From Mediterraneibacter butyricigenes (GTDB lineage: Bacteria > Bacillota > Clostridia > Lachnospirales > Lachnospiraceae): 64,000 nt of DNA. The DNA lies in assembly GCF_003574295.1 (NCBI RefSeq), contig NZ_BHGK01000001.1, positions 186,001 to 250,000 on the forward strand, in the 5' to 3' direction. The translations under genes were made by a program, and so were the position numbers. The notes under the pieces were generated by a model. It saw nothing but the letters and a program-made list of their open reading frames with translations. It did not search any database and had not been told where the DNA came from. How positions within the stretch are numbered: the first letter of the stretch is position 1; every line of letters begins with the position of its first letter. Positions 39,162-48,190 of this stretch are shown in pieces.

Positions 39162-39608
39162 ATGGTAAAACATACACTGAACGTCAGCAGTATTTCAGAA
39201 GGTTTTGTACTGGATCACATCGAAGCCGGAAAAAGCATGGAGATCTATAAATATCTGAATCTTGACAAACTGGACTGTTGTGTTGCAATCATCAAAAATG
39301 CACGAAGTGAAAAAATGGGCAGAAAAGATATCATGAAGATTGAGTGCCCGATTGATATCATCGATCTGGATATTTTAGGTTTTATTGATCACAACATCAC
39401 CGTAAATATCATTCAGAACGATCACGTAGTAGAAAAGAAACTGCTTACACTTCCGAAGCAGATCAAAAATGTGATTCGCTGTAAGAATCCGCGTTGTATC
39501 ACTTCCATCGAACAGGAACTGGATCATATCTTCGTTCTGACCGATGAAGAGAATCAGATCTATCGCTGCAAATACTGCGAAGAGAAATACAGCGACCATA
39601 ATAAATAA
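39162..39608 (+). CDS. pyrI: Aspartate carbamoyltransferase regulatory subunit
   Basis: Binds CTP/ATP and gives allosteric control. 148 residues with an N-terminal nucleotide-binding domain and a C-terminal zinc site (CKNPRCITSIEQE and CKYCEEKY, four Cys). GGAGG before the ATG at 39162 decides the start over one 18 bp upstream. Convergent with rnpB, whose 3' end lies about 10 bp beyond the stop. Confidence 0.97.
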   Translation: MVKHTLNVSSISEGFVLDHIEAGKSMEIYKYLNLDKLDCCVAIIKNARSEKMGRKDIMKIECPIDIIDLDILGFIDHNITVNIIQNDHVVEKKLLTLPKQIKNVIRCKNPRCITSIEQELDHIFVLTDEENQIYRCKYCEEKYSDHNK

Positions 39609-39618
39609 AAAGAAAAAA

Positions 39619-39990
39619 GAAACGCGAAGCAAGACGATAAGCCGGGTTATGTCGTTGGACGGTCATCTGTCTAGGCCTGATGTTGCCATCAGGCTCCAGC
39701 GACCTACCTAAAGCGTGACGGGCCGCCACATCGCTTTGATCCGGTCTTGCTTCGGATGGGGTTTACATATGCCCCCGCTGTTACCAGTGAGGCGGTAGTC
39801 TCTTACACTGCCTTTCCACCCTTACGAGCCGGAGTAATTCACTCCGGCTCGCGGTTTATTTCTGTTGCACTAGCCTTGGAGTCGCCTCCACCGGACGTTA
39901 TCCGGCATCCTGCCCTTTGAAGCCCGGACTTTCCTCGTCTGCTACCTTTCGGCACTTGCAGCCGCGACCGTCTGTCTTACTTTGCGTTTC
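39619..39990 (-). ncRNA. rnpB: RNase P RNA, class A
   Basis: Catalytic RNA that matures tRNA 5' ends. Recognised on the minus strand by the conserved 5' block GAGGAAAGTCCGGGCT, the P4-forming 3' segment, ATAACCCGGCTTAT near the 3' end and overall size (about 370 nt). The two ends pair (GAAACGC with GCGTTTC, then AGTAAGAC with GTCTTGCT), extending P1, and are followed by a T-run at about 39608-39618 that serves as terminator. 5' end placed from the promoter; uncertain by a few bases. Confidence 0.95.
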
Positions 39991-39998
39991 AGTTTCAA

Positions 39999-40027
39999 AT
40001 TATATTACAGATTATTCTATGTGTCAA
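39999..40027 (-). promoter_or_regulatory. rnpB promoter
   Basis: TTGACA (40022-40027) and TATAAT (39999-40004) at 17 bp, perfect consensus. The -35 box lies inside the last codons of rnhA. Confidence 0.9.
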
Positions 40028-40499
40028 TTCCCAGATCTTTCAACCAGTTTCCGGAATCCGCTGCCGTTGTCGCCAGCTCGTCACACCGCTCATTCTGCGG
40101 ATGTCCGTCATGGCCCTTCACCCAGTGGAACGTCACCTGATGGATCTCTTTCGCTTTCAGAAGCCGTTTCCACAGGTCGATATTCTTGACCGGTCCGCTC
40201 TTTCCCCGGTTCCAGTTCTTTTTGATCCATCCATCAATCCATTTCTGATTAAATGCATCCACCACATACTTGGAATCCGAAAAGAGATCCACCTGACAGG
40301 GACGGTTTAAAGCTTCCAGCCCCGCAATCACCGCCATCAATTCCATCCGGTTGTTGGTGGTTTTTTCATATCCCTGGGAAAGTTCCTTCGTATGCATCTC
40401 TCCTTTAGAATCCACATATTCCATTACGGTTCCGTATCCTCCCGGTCCGTCCGGATTACCTCTCGCTGCACCATCTGTATAGATCGTCACTTTCATCAT
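40017..40499 (-). CDS. rnhA: Ribonuclease HI
   Basis: Degrades RNA in RNA-DNA hybrids. 160 residues with KVTIYTDGAARGNPDGPGGYG, TTNNRMELMAVIAGLEAL, LFSDSKYVVDAF and WVKGHDGHPQNERCDELA, covering the D-E-D-D active site and the handle region. The start (ATGATG) overlaps the stop of the preceding MBL gene by 4 bp. Confidence 0.97.
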   Translation of the reverse strand: MMKVTIYTDGAARGNPDGPGGYGTVMEYVDSKGEMHTKELSQGYEKTTNNRMELMAVIAGLEALNRPCQVDLFSDSKYVVDAFNQKWIDGWIKKNWNRGKSGPVKNIDLWKRLLKAKEIHQVTFHWVKGHDGHPQNERCDELATTAADSGNWLKDLGIDT

Positions 40500-41179
40500 A
40501 TCGAAAACCGCTCTCCCTTCCAGTCAATTTCCGCAATTCTGTCGCGATAATCTTCTGTTTCTTTCTGCCGGATCAAGCAGTCGATCGTCTCGTATTTTCC
40601 CCAGAAATGCATGGGAAAGACCACCTTCGTATCCGTTTTCCGCATAAAATAATCAATCCCCCAGAAGTAGGCATCTTCCAGCCTCGGATCCACCGGAACA
40701 AAGGCTGCATCGATCTTACGTCCCTCCAGCTTGTCTACTTCTCTCTGATAATTTTGCTTCATCTCGTCATTATAAGTGGCACTTTCTTCTTCCCAGTGCC
40801 ACCAGTTCAGATCTCCGGCATGATAAACGGTTTTTTCTCCACATTTCACCAGAAATGCAACTCCCTCATCCGTAGATTTCAGACAGGTAATCTCACATCC
40901 CGCAACCGTAACTTTCACATCAGAAGAAACCCAGATTACATCTGGCGCATCATATTTCTTCGGAATATCATCCGATAAGACAAAATATACTTCCTGATAC
41001 TGTTCCCGCAACTGAAAGATCTTTTTCTGGAAATGATCCCCATGCACATGACTTGCAAACACGATCAACGGATGCTCCTTCGGAAATTCAGGAAGCTTTC
41101 CCAGATAATAATCAAATAACAAGGTACATTCAGGAAGTTCCACAGAAAATCCACTGTGCTCGATATACGTTACTACCAT
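40496..41179 (-). CDS. MBL-fold metallo-hydrolase
   Basis: 227 residues with the metal motif FASHVHGDHFQ (HxHxDH), VYHAGDLNWWH and a late PMHFWG His. Closest in style to UlaG-like or beta-lactamase-superfamily hydrolases; substrate unknown. It directly abuts the purine nucleoside phosphorylase gene and overlaps rnhA by 4 bp, so it is in an operon with them. Confidence 0.9.
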   Translation of the reverse strand: MVVTYIEHSGFSVELPECTLLFDYYLGKLPEFPKEHPLIVFASHVHGDHFQKKIFQLREQYQEVYFVLSDDIPKKYDAPDVIWVSSDVKVTVAGCEITCLKSTDEGVAFLVKCGEKTVYHAGDLNWWHWEEESATYNDEMKQNYQREVDKLEGRKIDAAFVPVDPRLEDAYFWGIDYFMRKTDTKVVFPMHFWGKYETIDCLIRQKETEDYRDRIAEIDWKGERFSI

Positions 41180-42013
41180 CTATTCTTCCTCTCCGATTTC
41201 CTCAATCAGCCTTGTAATCAACTGCTCAAACTCCGGTGCTTTTTTATCTGCGGTCTCCTGCACTTCTTCATGCGTCAGCTTATTACCGGAAATGCCGCTT
41301 GCCATGTTGGAAATAAAACTGATTCCGCAGACCTTCATACCTGCATGGTTTGCCGCGATCGCCTCGCAGGCGGTACTCATCCCCACAGTATCTGCCCCAA
41401 GGATTCCAAACATCCGGATCTCTGCCGGGCTTTCAAAATTCGGCCCGGAAGCCTGTACATAAACACCTTCCTGTAAAGAAATCTGCTCTTTTTTTGCTAC
41501 GATCCGGATCTTTTCCTGAAGCTCCAGATCATAAATATAAGTCATGTCCGGGAATCGGACTCCCAGTTCTTCCACATTTGCTCCAACCAGCGGAGACGGT
41601 ACAAAGCAGGAGATCTGATCTGTGATCATCATGAAATCTCCGGCCTGAAATTTGGGATTAATCCCTCCGGAAGCATTGGTCAGAATCAATATCTCTGCGC
41701 CCAGTTCTTTCATCAGTCTGGTCGGAAGCACCACGTCTTCCATAGAATATCCTTCATAAAAATGGACCCTTCCCTTCATGACAACCATCGGAACCTGTCC
41801 AATGTAGCCAAACAGAAATTTCCCATCGTGCCCTGCTACCGTTGAAACAGGGAACCCTGGGATATCCCGATAAGGGATTTCTGCCACGATCTTCATATTT
41901 CTGGCATAATTTCCAAGTCCAGATCCCAGGATCAGAGCTACTTTCGGTTCAAAATCCGTAACCTTCCGGCAGTACTCATATCCAGCACGAATTCTTTCAT
42001 ATGCTTTACTCAT
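41180..42013 (-). CDS. Purine nucleoside phosphorylase
   Basis: Phosphorolysis of inosine/guanosine-type nucleosides in salvage. 277 residues, the length of the trimeric class, with LILGSGLGNYARN (phosphate loop), MKGRVHFYEGYSMEDV, TNASGGINPKFQAGDFM and the MSTACEAIAANHAGM segment. 20 bp after the symporter gene. Confidence 0.95.
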   Translation of the reverse strand: MSKAYERIRAGYEYCRKVTDFEPKVALILGSGLGNYARNMKIVAEIPYRDIPGFPVSTVAGHDGKFLFGYIGQVPMVVMKGRVHFYEGYSMEDVVLPTRLMKELGAEILILTNASGGINPKFQAGDFMMITDQISCFVPSPLVGANVEELGVRFPDMTYIYDLELQEKIRIVAKKEQISLQEGVYVQASGPNFESPAEIRMFGILGADTVGMSTACEAIAANHAGMKVCGISFISNMASGISGNKLTHEEVQETADKKAPEFEQLITRLIEEIGEEE

Positions 42014-42033
42014 TGTCTCTGCTCCTGTCTTTC

Positions 42034-43317
42034 TCAGTCTTTGTTAAACACTTCCAAATCTAATGCATTATTCTGTTTCGCAACTATGGTGGTGCAGACT
42101 GCATCTCCGGTAATATTCACCGCAGTACGTACCATATCCAAAATACGGTCAATACCCATAATCAGTCCGATTGCTTCTACCGGAAGTCCTACGGAATTAA
42201 ACACCATTGTCAGAGTAACCAGCCCCACACTCGGGACGCCGGCTGTACCGATGGATGCCAGAGTTGCGGTACCGATCACCGTAATGTAATCCATCATATC
42301 CAGATGAATTCCAAAAGCCTGCGCCGCAAACACAACTGCAACACCCTGCATGATAGAAGTTCCGTCCATATTGATAGTCGCACCAAGCGGAATCGTGAAA
42401 GAAGAAATCTTCTTGGATACTCCCACCTTTTTATCCAGTGTATCGATGGACAGCGGAATGGTCGCATTGGAAGTGGCTGTGGAAAATGCAAATGCCATAA
42501 CCGGGAAAAATTTCTTCAGGAACCGAATCGGATTCAGTCCGGTAAAGATCTTTAACAGGATCTGGTAAACACCCAGACACTGCAATGCCAGTGCAAGCAA
42601 CACTGCAATCATATATTTTGCCAGCGGTACCAACGCAGAAAATCCGATATTTGCAAAAGTTCTTGCCACCAGACAGAAGACTCCGACCGGTGCAATCGCC
42701 ATGACCATCATGGTCATTTCCATCATAATATCGTTGAACTGGCTGATAAAATTGGCGACGGTTTCCGCACGGTCTCCGATCTTTGCCAAGATCAGTCCCA
42801 CAATCAGGGCAAATACAATAATCTGCAGCATATTACCGCTTGCCAGAGAATTGATCGGATTGTCCGGAATTATATTCAGGATCGTAGAAATCAGAGAAGT
42901 ACTCTCCATCGTCTCTACTGCATCCGCACTGGTTTTGATCTTACTCATATCCAGACCGATTCCCGGATTCAGAAGATTTCCTACACTCAATGCAACCGTA
43001 ACTGCCAACGCAGTTGTCGTCAGATAAAAGATCAGGGTTCTCACACCTACTGCTCCTAACTTCTTGGTATCTCCGATGGACATACTTCCGCAGACGATGG
43101 AGCAGAATACCAGCGGAACAACCAGCATCTTCATCAGACGGATAAATCCCTGACCGATCACATAAAGGATTCCCTCAACAATGATATCCGTCTTAATATG
43201 ACTGTCCGGTACTACATAGCACAGAAAGATTCCTAGGATCAGTCCCGCAAACAACCCGATAAATACCTGGGTCGTAAGTCCCAGTTTCTTCTTTTCTTTC
43301 TTTTGTTTCTTTTCCAT
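42034..43317 (-). CDS. Dicarboxylate/amino acid:cation symporter
   Basis: 427 residues of the DAACS (GltP/GltT) family: eight membrane helices and two hairpins, with TATSNATIPLS and ATINMDGTSIMQG (the NMDGT motif) and a late DRILDMVRTAVNITGDA segment that binds substrate. Likely imports glutamate, aspartate or serine/threonine with Na+ or H+. Confidence 0.94.
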   Translation of the reverse strand: MEKKQKKEKKKLGLTTQVFIGLFAGLILGIFLCYVVPDSHIKTDIIVEGILYVIGQGFIRLMKMLVVPLVFCSIVCGSMSIGDTKKLGAVGVRTLIFYLTTTALAVTVALSVGNLLNPGIGLDMSKIKTSADAVETMESTSLISTILNIIPDNPINSLASGNMLQIIVFALIVGLILAKIGDRAETVANFISQFNDIMMEMTMMVMAIAPVGVFCLVARTFANIGFSALVPLAKYMIAVLLALALQCLGVYQILLKIFTGLNPIRFLKKFFPVMAFAFSTATSNATIPLSIDTLDKKVGVSKKISSFTIPLGATINMDGTSIMQGVAVVFAAQAFGIHLDMMDYITVIGTATLASIGTAGVPSVGLVTLTMVFNSVGLPVEAIGLIMGIDRILDMVRTAVNITGDAVCTTIVAKQNNALDLEVFNKD

Positions 43318-43320
43318 TTG

Positions 43321-44166
43321 TTACTCCGCCCTTTCTTCCATATATTCTACCAGAGATTCTTGCCAGCTCGGCATCTCATAAACATCGATAATCCGAAGGA
43401 TAAAATTATCCAGTGCCGCAAAAGCCGGTCTGGAAGAAGAAAGTTCAGACATTCTGGTCGGAACAGATTCCATTTTCATATCTTTGCCTGCCAGGCGTAA
43501 GATCTCTTTTGCGAATTCATACCGATTGCACACACCCTTACAAGTCGCATGATAGGTTCCATATTCATTGGTCTGAATCAGAAATAAAATCAGACGTGCC
43601 AGATCCTTTGCGCTGGTCGGAGAGGCAAACTGATCGGAAGCCACCGCCAGAGACTCTCTCTCATCTGCCAGCTCCAGAATCTTATTTACAAAGTTTTTTC
43701 CTTTTCCGTATACCCAGTTACTTCTCACGATAAAATGCTTTTCTGTAAATTCCTTGACGTACTCTTCTCCTGCTTTTTTGGATTTTCCGTACACCGTCTG
43801 AGGACGTGCTTCGTCAAATTCCGTATAAGCCACACCCCTCTGACCGTCAAACACATCATCAGTAGAAAGCTGTACCATTTTCGCTCCCACTTTTCTTGCC
43901 GCAATGCTTAAGTTTCTTGCCCCCAGTGCATTGATTCGATAAGCCTTTTCCGGCTCATCTTCACAGATCTGAATATCTGTAACAGCCGCACAGTTGATAA
44001 TCACATCCGGTCGGTTCAGCGTTGCGAAATTCAGAACCTCATCGGTCCTGGTGATATCCAATTCCTGTAAATCGGTATTAAACACTTCCATTTCCAACGG
44101 ATCCAGCGTGTCATTTAATGCCTGTCCCATCTGACCTGCCGATCCTGCAATCCAAATTTTTAACAT
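43321..44166 (-). CDS. Sugar-nucleotide reductase, RfbD-like
   Basis: 281 residues of the extended SDR superfamily: MLKIWIAGSAGQMGQALNDTL (NAD(P)-binding loop), NCAAVTDIQICEDEPEKAYRIN and YGKSKKAGEEYV with the Tyr/Lys pair. Matches dTDP-4-dehydrorhamnose reductases, but no other rhamnose genes are near. GGAGGAG sets the ATG at 44164-44166. Confidence 0.88.
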   Translation of the reverse strand: MLKIWIAGSAGQMGQALNDTLDPLEMEVFNTDLQELDITRTDEVLNFATLNRPDVIINCAAVTDIQICEDEPEKAYRINALGARNLSIAARKVGAKMVQLSTDDVFDGQRGVAYTEFDEARPQTVYGKSKKAGEEYVKEFTEKHFIVRSNWVYGKGKNFVNKILELADERESLAVASDQFASPTSAKDLARLILFLIQTNEYGTYHATCKGVCNRYEFAKEILRLAGKDMKMESVPTRMSELSSSRPAFAALDNFILRIIDVYEMPSWQESLVEYMEERAE

Positions 44167-44194
44167 GATATTCTCCTCCATACACAAAAGAAAA

Positions 44195-44221
44195 ACGTTG
44201 ATTCAACCCTTGAACCAACGT
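44195..44221 (-). terminator. Leader hairpin before the RfbD-like gene
   Basis: ACGTTG and TTCAA pair with TTGAA and CAACGT (one internal mismatch), followed by TTTTTCTTTT on the minus strand. It may end the ktrBA transcript, but it also lies between the RfbD-like promoter and its ribosome site, so it could attenuate that gene. Confidence 0.6.
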
Positions 44222-44238
44222 CTTTCAAGTTCTTATGT

Positions 44239-44268
44239 ATTATACCAGTTTTTTCGAACCACTGTCAA
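44239..44268 (-). promoter_or_regulatory. RfbD-like gene promoter
   Basis: TTGACA (44263-44268) and TATAAT (44239-44244), both consensus, 18 bp apart, with TG before the -10. The predicted start site is about 10 nt before the hairpin at 44195-44221. Confidence 0.75.
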
Positions 44269-44438
44269 TCGTTTTCCCCGTATTCCGGATCTTCTTCCAA
44301 CTCGAATATTGCCCATTTTTTATGGTTACTTTGTCATTTTCCGAATCGGATAAGGCATACATTTACACACTTCTCTCCAAGAAGTACTATTATTTCTCTG
44401 CTCATAAAAAATACCTTGCAAACCGTTAAAACTACTCT

Positions 44439-45080
44439 TTATATCTTCTGTAGCTCTTTATTCGCACCTATCAAGATCAAAATCATGTTTTCATTCAACT
44501 TTTCATCCGGATCAGGATTAACCTCCACCCGGCTGTTCTCCTTGAGCCCTACCACGCTCACTCCATATTCCTTACGTATATCCAGCTCTTTCAGACTCTT
44601 TCCAAGCCACTTTTTCGGAACCCTGGATTCTGCAATACTGTAATCCTGTGATAATGCGATCCAATCGGTAAAGTTTGCTTTCATCAGATTCCTTGCAAGC
44701 TTTATGCCCATTTCCTTCTCAGGAGAGATCACCGCATCTGCTCCGATCTTTTTCAGAATCTCCGCATGTCTTTCACTCTTGGCTTTTACCACTACATATG
44801 GGACCCCAATCTCCTTGCAGATGACCGTCGCCATAATACTCGATTCCAGATCTACAGACTCAGCAATTACTACACCGTCTAAGTTACGGGTTCCCAGAGA
44901 TCTCAGGAAATCCGCATCACTGAAATCCGCCTGCATGGCATAAGATATCGAATCCGCAATATGTTCTACTCTGTCCATATCCTTATCTATCGCAATTACT
45001 TCACAGCCAAGGCTCTGCAATTCCATTGCAACACTTTCTCCAAACCTTCCTATTCCAAATACTGCATACTGTTTATTCAT
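44439..45080 (-). CDS. ktrA: Potassium uptake regulatory subunit, KtrA/TrkA type
   Basis: Cytoplasmic gating ring of a K+ channel. 213 residues: RCK_N domain (YAVFGIGRFGESVAMEL, nucleotide-binding loop) and RCK_C domain (KKWLGKSLKELDIRKEYG). In Firmicutes the RCK_C domain binds c-di-AMP. It follows ktrB by 16 bp. Confidence 0.95.
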   Translation of the reverse strand: MNKQYAVFGIGRFGESVAMELQSLGCEVIAIDKDMDRVEHIADSISYAMQADFSDADFLRSLGTRNLDGVVIAESVDLESSIMATVICKEIGVPYVVVKAKSERHAEILKKIGADAVISPEKEMGIKLARNLMKANFTDWIALSQDYSIAESRVPKKWLGKSLKELDIRKEYGVSVVGLKENSRVEVNPDPDEKLNENMILILIGANKELQKI

Positions 45081-45096
45081 CTTTATCCTCCATATT

Positions 45097-46479
45097 TTAT
45101 CCGATTATTATCCTCTCTGACGGAAGCGATCTCAACTTTTCTTTCAGCCTGACCCTCTCTGCAAATAAAAGTGCGATTGTCATCGGACCCACTCGCCCGA
45201 TATACATCAAAATCATCAATACGATCTTACTGCCTGTATGCAGCCTGGTCGTAAGATCCGCTGTCAGTCCCACTGTACCAAGTGCTGACGCTGCCTCATA
45301 CATAATCCTCTGGAAGGAAACGGCATCCGGTTCAATCACCGCAATCGTAATGGTTCCGGTGATGTATATACCAAGAGCCAGCATAATCGCAACGAAGCCA
45401 ACGCGAAAATTCTCCTCATCAATCTTTCTTCCAAAGCATTCGATATCATGTCCGCCACGCAGCATCGTGAGAAGCGCCAGGAACAGCATCGCAAATGTCG
45501 TCGTCTTAAGCCCGCCTGCCGTTCCTCCCGGTGAACCTCCGATAAACATCAGAATCGTATGCAGAAATCCGGTTTCCTCATGCATACCTACCTGTGAGAA
45601 TGTAAAAAAACCTGCTGTTCTTGTCGTGACTGACTGGAACGCAGACGCCAGAAACTTCTGTCCGATGCTTAAATTCCCAATTGTAGCCGGATTATTATAT
45701 TCCAATATAAATGTCAGAATCGTTCCGGATAAGAAAAGTACCAGTGAAGTAACCAATGCAACCTTTGTATGAAGCCTCAGTCTGGTAAACCACCATTTTC
45801 GAGGTACTTCCTGTCGATAAATTCTTTTGCCATTGTCAATCACATCGTACCACACGGTAAATCCGATTCCACCAAGTGTGATCAGCAGCATGGTCGTAAT
45901 ATTAATCAACGGATTTGTCACATATTTTGCAAGACTGTCTTCTCCGAGAATATCAATTCCGGCATTGCAGAATGCAGATATAGAATGAAAGATGCCATAC
46001 CAGATTCCTTTTAGCAGACCAAATTCCGGCACGAACTGAATTGCATACAATACCGCGCCCATACCTTCGACAACCAGCGTTCCCAGAAGTAACTTTCTGA
46101 CCATTCTTACCAGTCCGCCAAGAGAATCCATATTATAGGTCTCCTGAATTACGATACGTTCTTTCAACGTAATCTTTCTGCGCATCAGCATAAAGAATGC
46201 CGTCACACAGGCAATGATTCCAAGACCTCCGATCTGGATCAGCAGGAGGAGCACCGCTTTCCCAACGATTGTAAACTGATACTTCGGAACGATTGTAACC
46301 AGTCCCGTCACGCAGACGGATGTTGTCGATGTGAATAGTGCATCCAGAAAACTGATTGGTTTTTCATTACAAACCGGCATCCACAAAAGCACAGCACCTG
46401 TCAAGATCACACCGAGGAATCCAAGTGCCAGAATCTGCATGGTATTCCATCTGATATTTTGTTTTTTCTCTTGTCTCAT
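45097..46479 (-). CDS. ktrB: Potassium uptake transmembrane subunit, KtrB/TrkH type
   Basis: K+-translocating subunit with four M1-P-M2 repeats. 460 residues; filter-like loops are seen in TSTTSVCVTGLV, SAFCNAGIDIL, TTRTAGFF and SALGTVGLT. Forms the Ktr system with the next gene. No ydaO-type riboswitch is visible upstream, only a short leader with a terminator. Confidence 0.96.
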   Translation of the reverse strand: MRQEKKQNIRWNTMQILALGFLGVILTGAVLLWMPVCNEKPISFLDALFTSTTSVCVTGLVTIVPKYQFTIVGKAVLLLLIQIGGLGIIACVTAFFMLMRRKITLKERIVIQETYNMDSLGGLVRMVRKLLLGTLVVEGMGAVLYAIQFVPEFGLLKGIWYGIFHSISAFCNAGIDILGEDSLAKYVTNPLINITTMLLITLGGIGFTVWYDVIDNGKRIYRQEVPRKWWFTRLRLHTKVALVTSLVLFLSGTILTFILEYNNPATIGNLSIGQKFLASAFQSVTTRTAGFFTFSQVGMHEETGFLHTILMFIGGSPGGTAGGLKTTTFAMLFLALLTMLRGGHDIECFGRKIDEENFRVGFVAIMLALGIYITGTITIAVIEPDAVSFQRIMYEAASALGTVGLTADLTTRLHTGSKIVLMILMYIGRVGPMTIALLFAERVRLKEKLRSLPSERIIIG

Positions 46480-46513
46480 TTATTTTTCCTCTTTATAATC
46501 TGTATCCGTTTTT

Positions 46514-46540
46514 AAAAAAGAAGCATCTATGTCGATGCCC
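46514..46540 (-). terminator. Terminator in the short ktrB leader
   Basis: GGGGCATC and GATGCTTC pair (two G-U), followed by TTTTTT on the minus strand. It lies between the ktrB promoter and the ktrB ribosome site and also after the MetE-like gene. Confidence 0.65.
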
Positions 46541-46570
46541 CTTTTTGTTAACTTTCTGCATTTCATTTAC

Positions 46571-46598
46571 ATTTTATCAGACAAAACTAAATTTTCAA
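46571..46598 (-). promoter_or_regulatory. ktrB promoter
   Basis: TTGAAA (46593-46598) and TAAAAT (46571-46576), 16 bp apart on the minus strand. The predicted start site is about 25 nt upstream of the terminator stem. Confidence 0.55.
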
Positions 46599-46675
46599 GT
46601 ACAATCGAAAAATTTTCTTCTTCCATCTTGGATATCGCTCGGTTTTTCAAAGATTCTGCGCGATTTCCCGAGCCA

Positions 46676-47788
46676 TTATCTCCAGACTTCTTCTGCGATC
46701 TCTTTGACCAGTTTTAATTTAGCCCACTGTTCTTCTTCCGTCAATTTGTTTCCGATCTCACAGGATGCAAATCCACACTGAGGACTTAAGTACAGTCGAT
46801 CTAGCGGAACATATTTTGCCGCTTCATGGATTCTTGCAATCACTTTTTCCTTATCTTCCAGCTTTGGTGTCTTGGTTGTGACAAGTCCAAGTACCACTTT
46901 CTTCTCTCCACTTACTTTTGCAAGCGGTGTAAAACCGCCGGATCTCTCATCATCATACTCCAGGTAATAGGCATTGACATTTTCTTCTCCAAAGAGCAGA
47001 TCCGCCACGGAATCATAGGCTCCGGAGCTGAAGAAAGTGGAATGATAGTTCCCTCTGCACACATGGGTATTAATGACCAAATCTTCCGGTGCATTCTCTA
47101 CAACTTTATTGTTCAATTCTAGCAGAAGCTTCTTATAATTTTCAAGTGTCTCTCCACTCCTTCCGGTCAGTGCCACTGCCATTTTTGCATCCACCATGCC
47201 TCCCCATACGCAATCATCAAACTGAAGATTTCTGCAACCTGCCGCATAAATTTCCTGTACGAATTCTCCGTATGCTTTGATCACATCCTCTGCAAACGCC
47301 TCTTCTGTTCCATAAATCTCCAACGTTGTCTGCAAAAGCTGTGCTCCTGTAAAATATGCATAGAACTGCCCCGGAGAAGGAATGGTCTGTTTTGCCACGG
47401 TATTTTCATCTTCCAGTGCTTTCACAAATTTAAAATGCTCTACAAACGGATGATGTTTCACAGAAATCTTTCCGGTCATATAAGTATCATCGATCATGGC
47501 TGCTTCCGCATCAAACGTGGTATTTCCCTCCACCGTCTTCTGATGTTCAACTCCTTCAAATCCCCACATAAAATCCAGATGCCAGGTGGATCTTCGGAAT
47601 TCTCCGTCTGTAATCACATGGTAGCCTAATTCCTTAGTCTTCTTTACCAGATCCAAAATACATATATCTTCCACTTCGGTCAGTTGCGCTTTGTCGATTA
47701 CTCCTGCTTCATACTTCTTTCTTGCCTCTTTTAACTTTTCCGGCCTCAAAAAACTTCCTACAAAATCATATCGAAATGGTGTGCTCAT
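46676..47788 (-). CDS. Cobalamin-independent methionine synthase-like protein (YxjG/YxjH type)
   Basis: 370 residues resembling only the catalytic C-terminal half of MetE: YDFVGSFLRPEKLKEARK, ITDGEFRRSTWHLDFMWGFEG, LQFDDCVWGG, NTHVCRGNYHS and LSPQCGFAS, which carries the late Cys expected as a Zn ligand with the earlier His and Cys. Probably a homocysteine S-methyltransferase; the methyl donor of this short class is not settled. No S-box or T-box is evident upstream. Confidence 0.9.
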   Translation of the reverse strand: MSTPFRYDFVGSFLRPEKLKEARKKYEAGVIDKAQLTEVEDICILDLVKKTKELGYHVITDGEFRRSTWHLDFMWGFEGVEHQKTVEGNTTFDAEAAMIDDTYMTGKISVKHHPFVEHFKFVKALEDENTVAKQTIPSPGQFYAYFTGAQLLQTTLEIYGTEEAFAEDVIKAYGEFVQEIYAAGCRNLQFDDCVWGGMVDAKMAVALTGRSGETLENYKKLLLELNNKVVENAPEDLVINTHVCRGNYHSTFFSSGAYDSVADLLFGEENVNAYYLEYDDERSGGFTPLAKVSGEKKVVLGLVTTKTPKLEDKEKVIARIHEAAKYVPLDRLYLSPQCGFASCEIGNKLTEEEQWAKLKLVKEIAEEVWR

Positions 47789-47881
47789 CTTTTTCCCTCC
47801 AAATTATTTTCATCATTTATTTCATGCTGTTATTATAATTTGGATCTTTCACTTTGTATAATATATATCTCAGAAGGTTCT

Positions 47882-47900
47882 CCATAGCTTTAAACTATGG
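47882..47900. promoter_or_regulatory. Inverted repeat upstream of the MetE-like gene
   Basis: CCATAG-7 nt-CTATGG, about 95 bp before the gene start and about 30 bp upstream of a plausible promoter (TATACA, 17 bp, TATAAT on the minus strand). Possible regulator site. Confidence 0.35.
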
Positions 47901-47921
47901 CTATTACAAATCAACAGAATG

Positions 47922-47937
47922 ATTCTTTATAAAGAAT
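47922..47937. repeat. 16-bp perfect palindrome
   Basis: ATTCTTTATAAAGAAT, directly next to the ktrB-like fragment. Function unknown; perhaps a scar of rearrangement. Confidence 0.5.
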
Positions 47938-47986
47938 GTCGTCACGCAAACGGATGTTGTCGAATGGTTCCATAAAACTGATTCGC
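47938..47986 (-). pseudogene. Fragment resembling ktrB/trkH
   Basis: The minus strand shows AATCAGTTTT, TGG, ATTC, CGACAACATCCGT and TGCGTGACG in the same order as in ktrB at 46306-46358, with a short deletion. In ktrB this stretch encodes ISFLDALFTSTTSVCVTG. It is fused to the end of the TetR remnant. Confidence 0.55.
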
Positions 47987-48190
47987 ACTTTCCTGCGGCA
48001 TCGAATAGTCATCTGCCTGCTCACTGTCCCTCTGTTCCATTCTCTTGACGATCTGATCGAATCTCTCTCTTATTCTGATAACGCCGATATAAAGCACCTT
48101 TTGTCATGCCAAGCTCTCCCGCAATCCGGCTGACCGATACAGTTTCATATCCATTTTGTGCAAACAAATGCAGCGAACTGTATAATTCTT
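47987..48190 (-). pseudogene. TetR-family regulator remnant, frameshifted
   Basis: LFAQNGYETVSVSRIAGELGMTKGALYRRYQNKREI is a typical TetR helix-turn-helix. After REI the frame shifts; the next frame continues DQIVKRMEQRDSEQADDYSMPQ, the expected linker to the ligand domain, and then ends at the ktrB-like fragment. The ligand-binding domain is missing and no start codon with a ribosome site is seen. Confidence 0.75.

Noticed and set aside
46480-46675. c-di-AMP (ydaO) riboswitch before ktrB
   Set aside because: The predicted leader is far too short and lacks the multi-stem ydaO layout.
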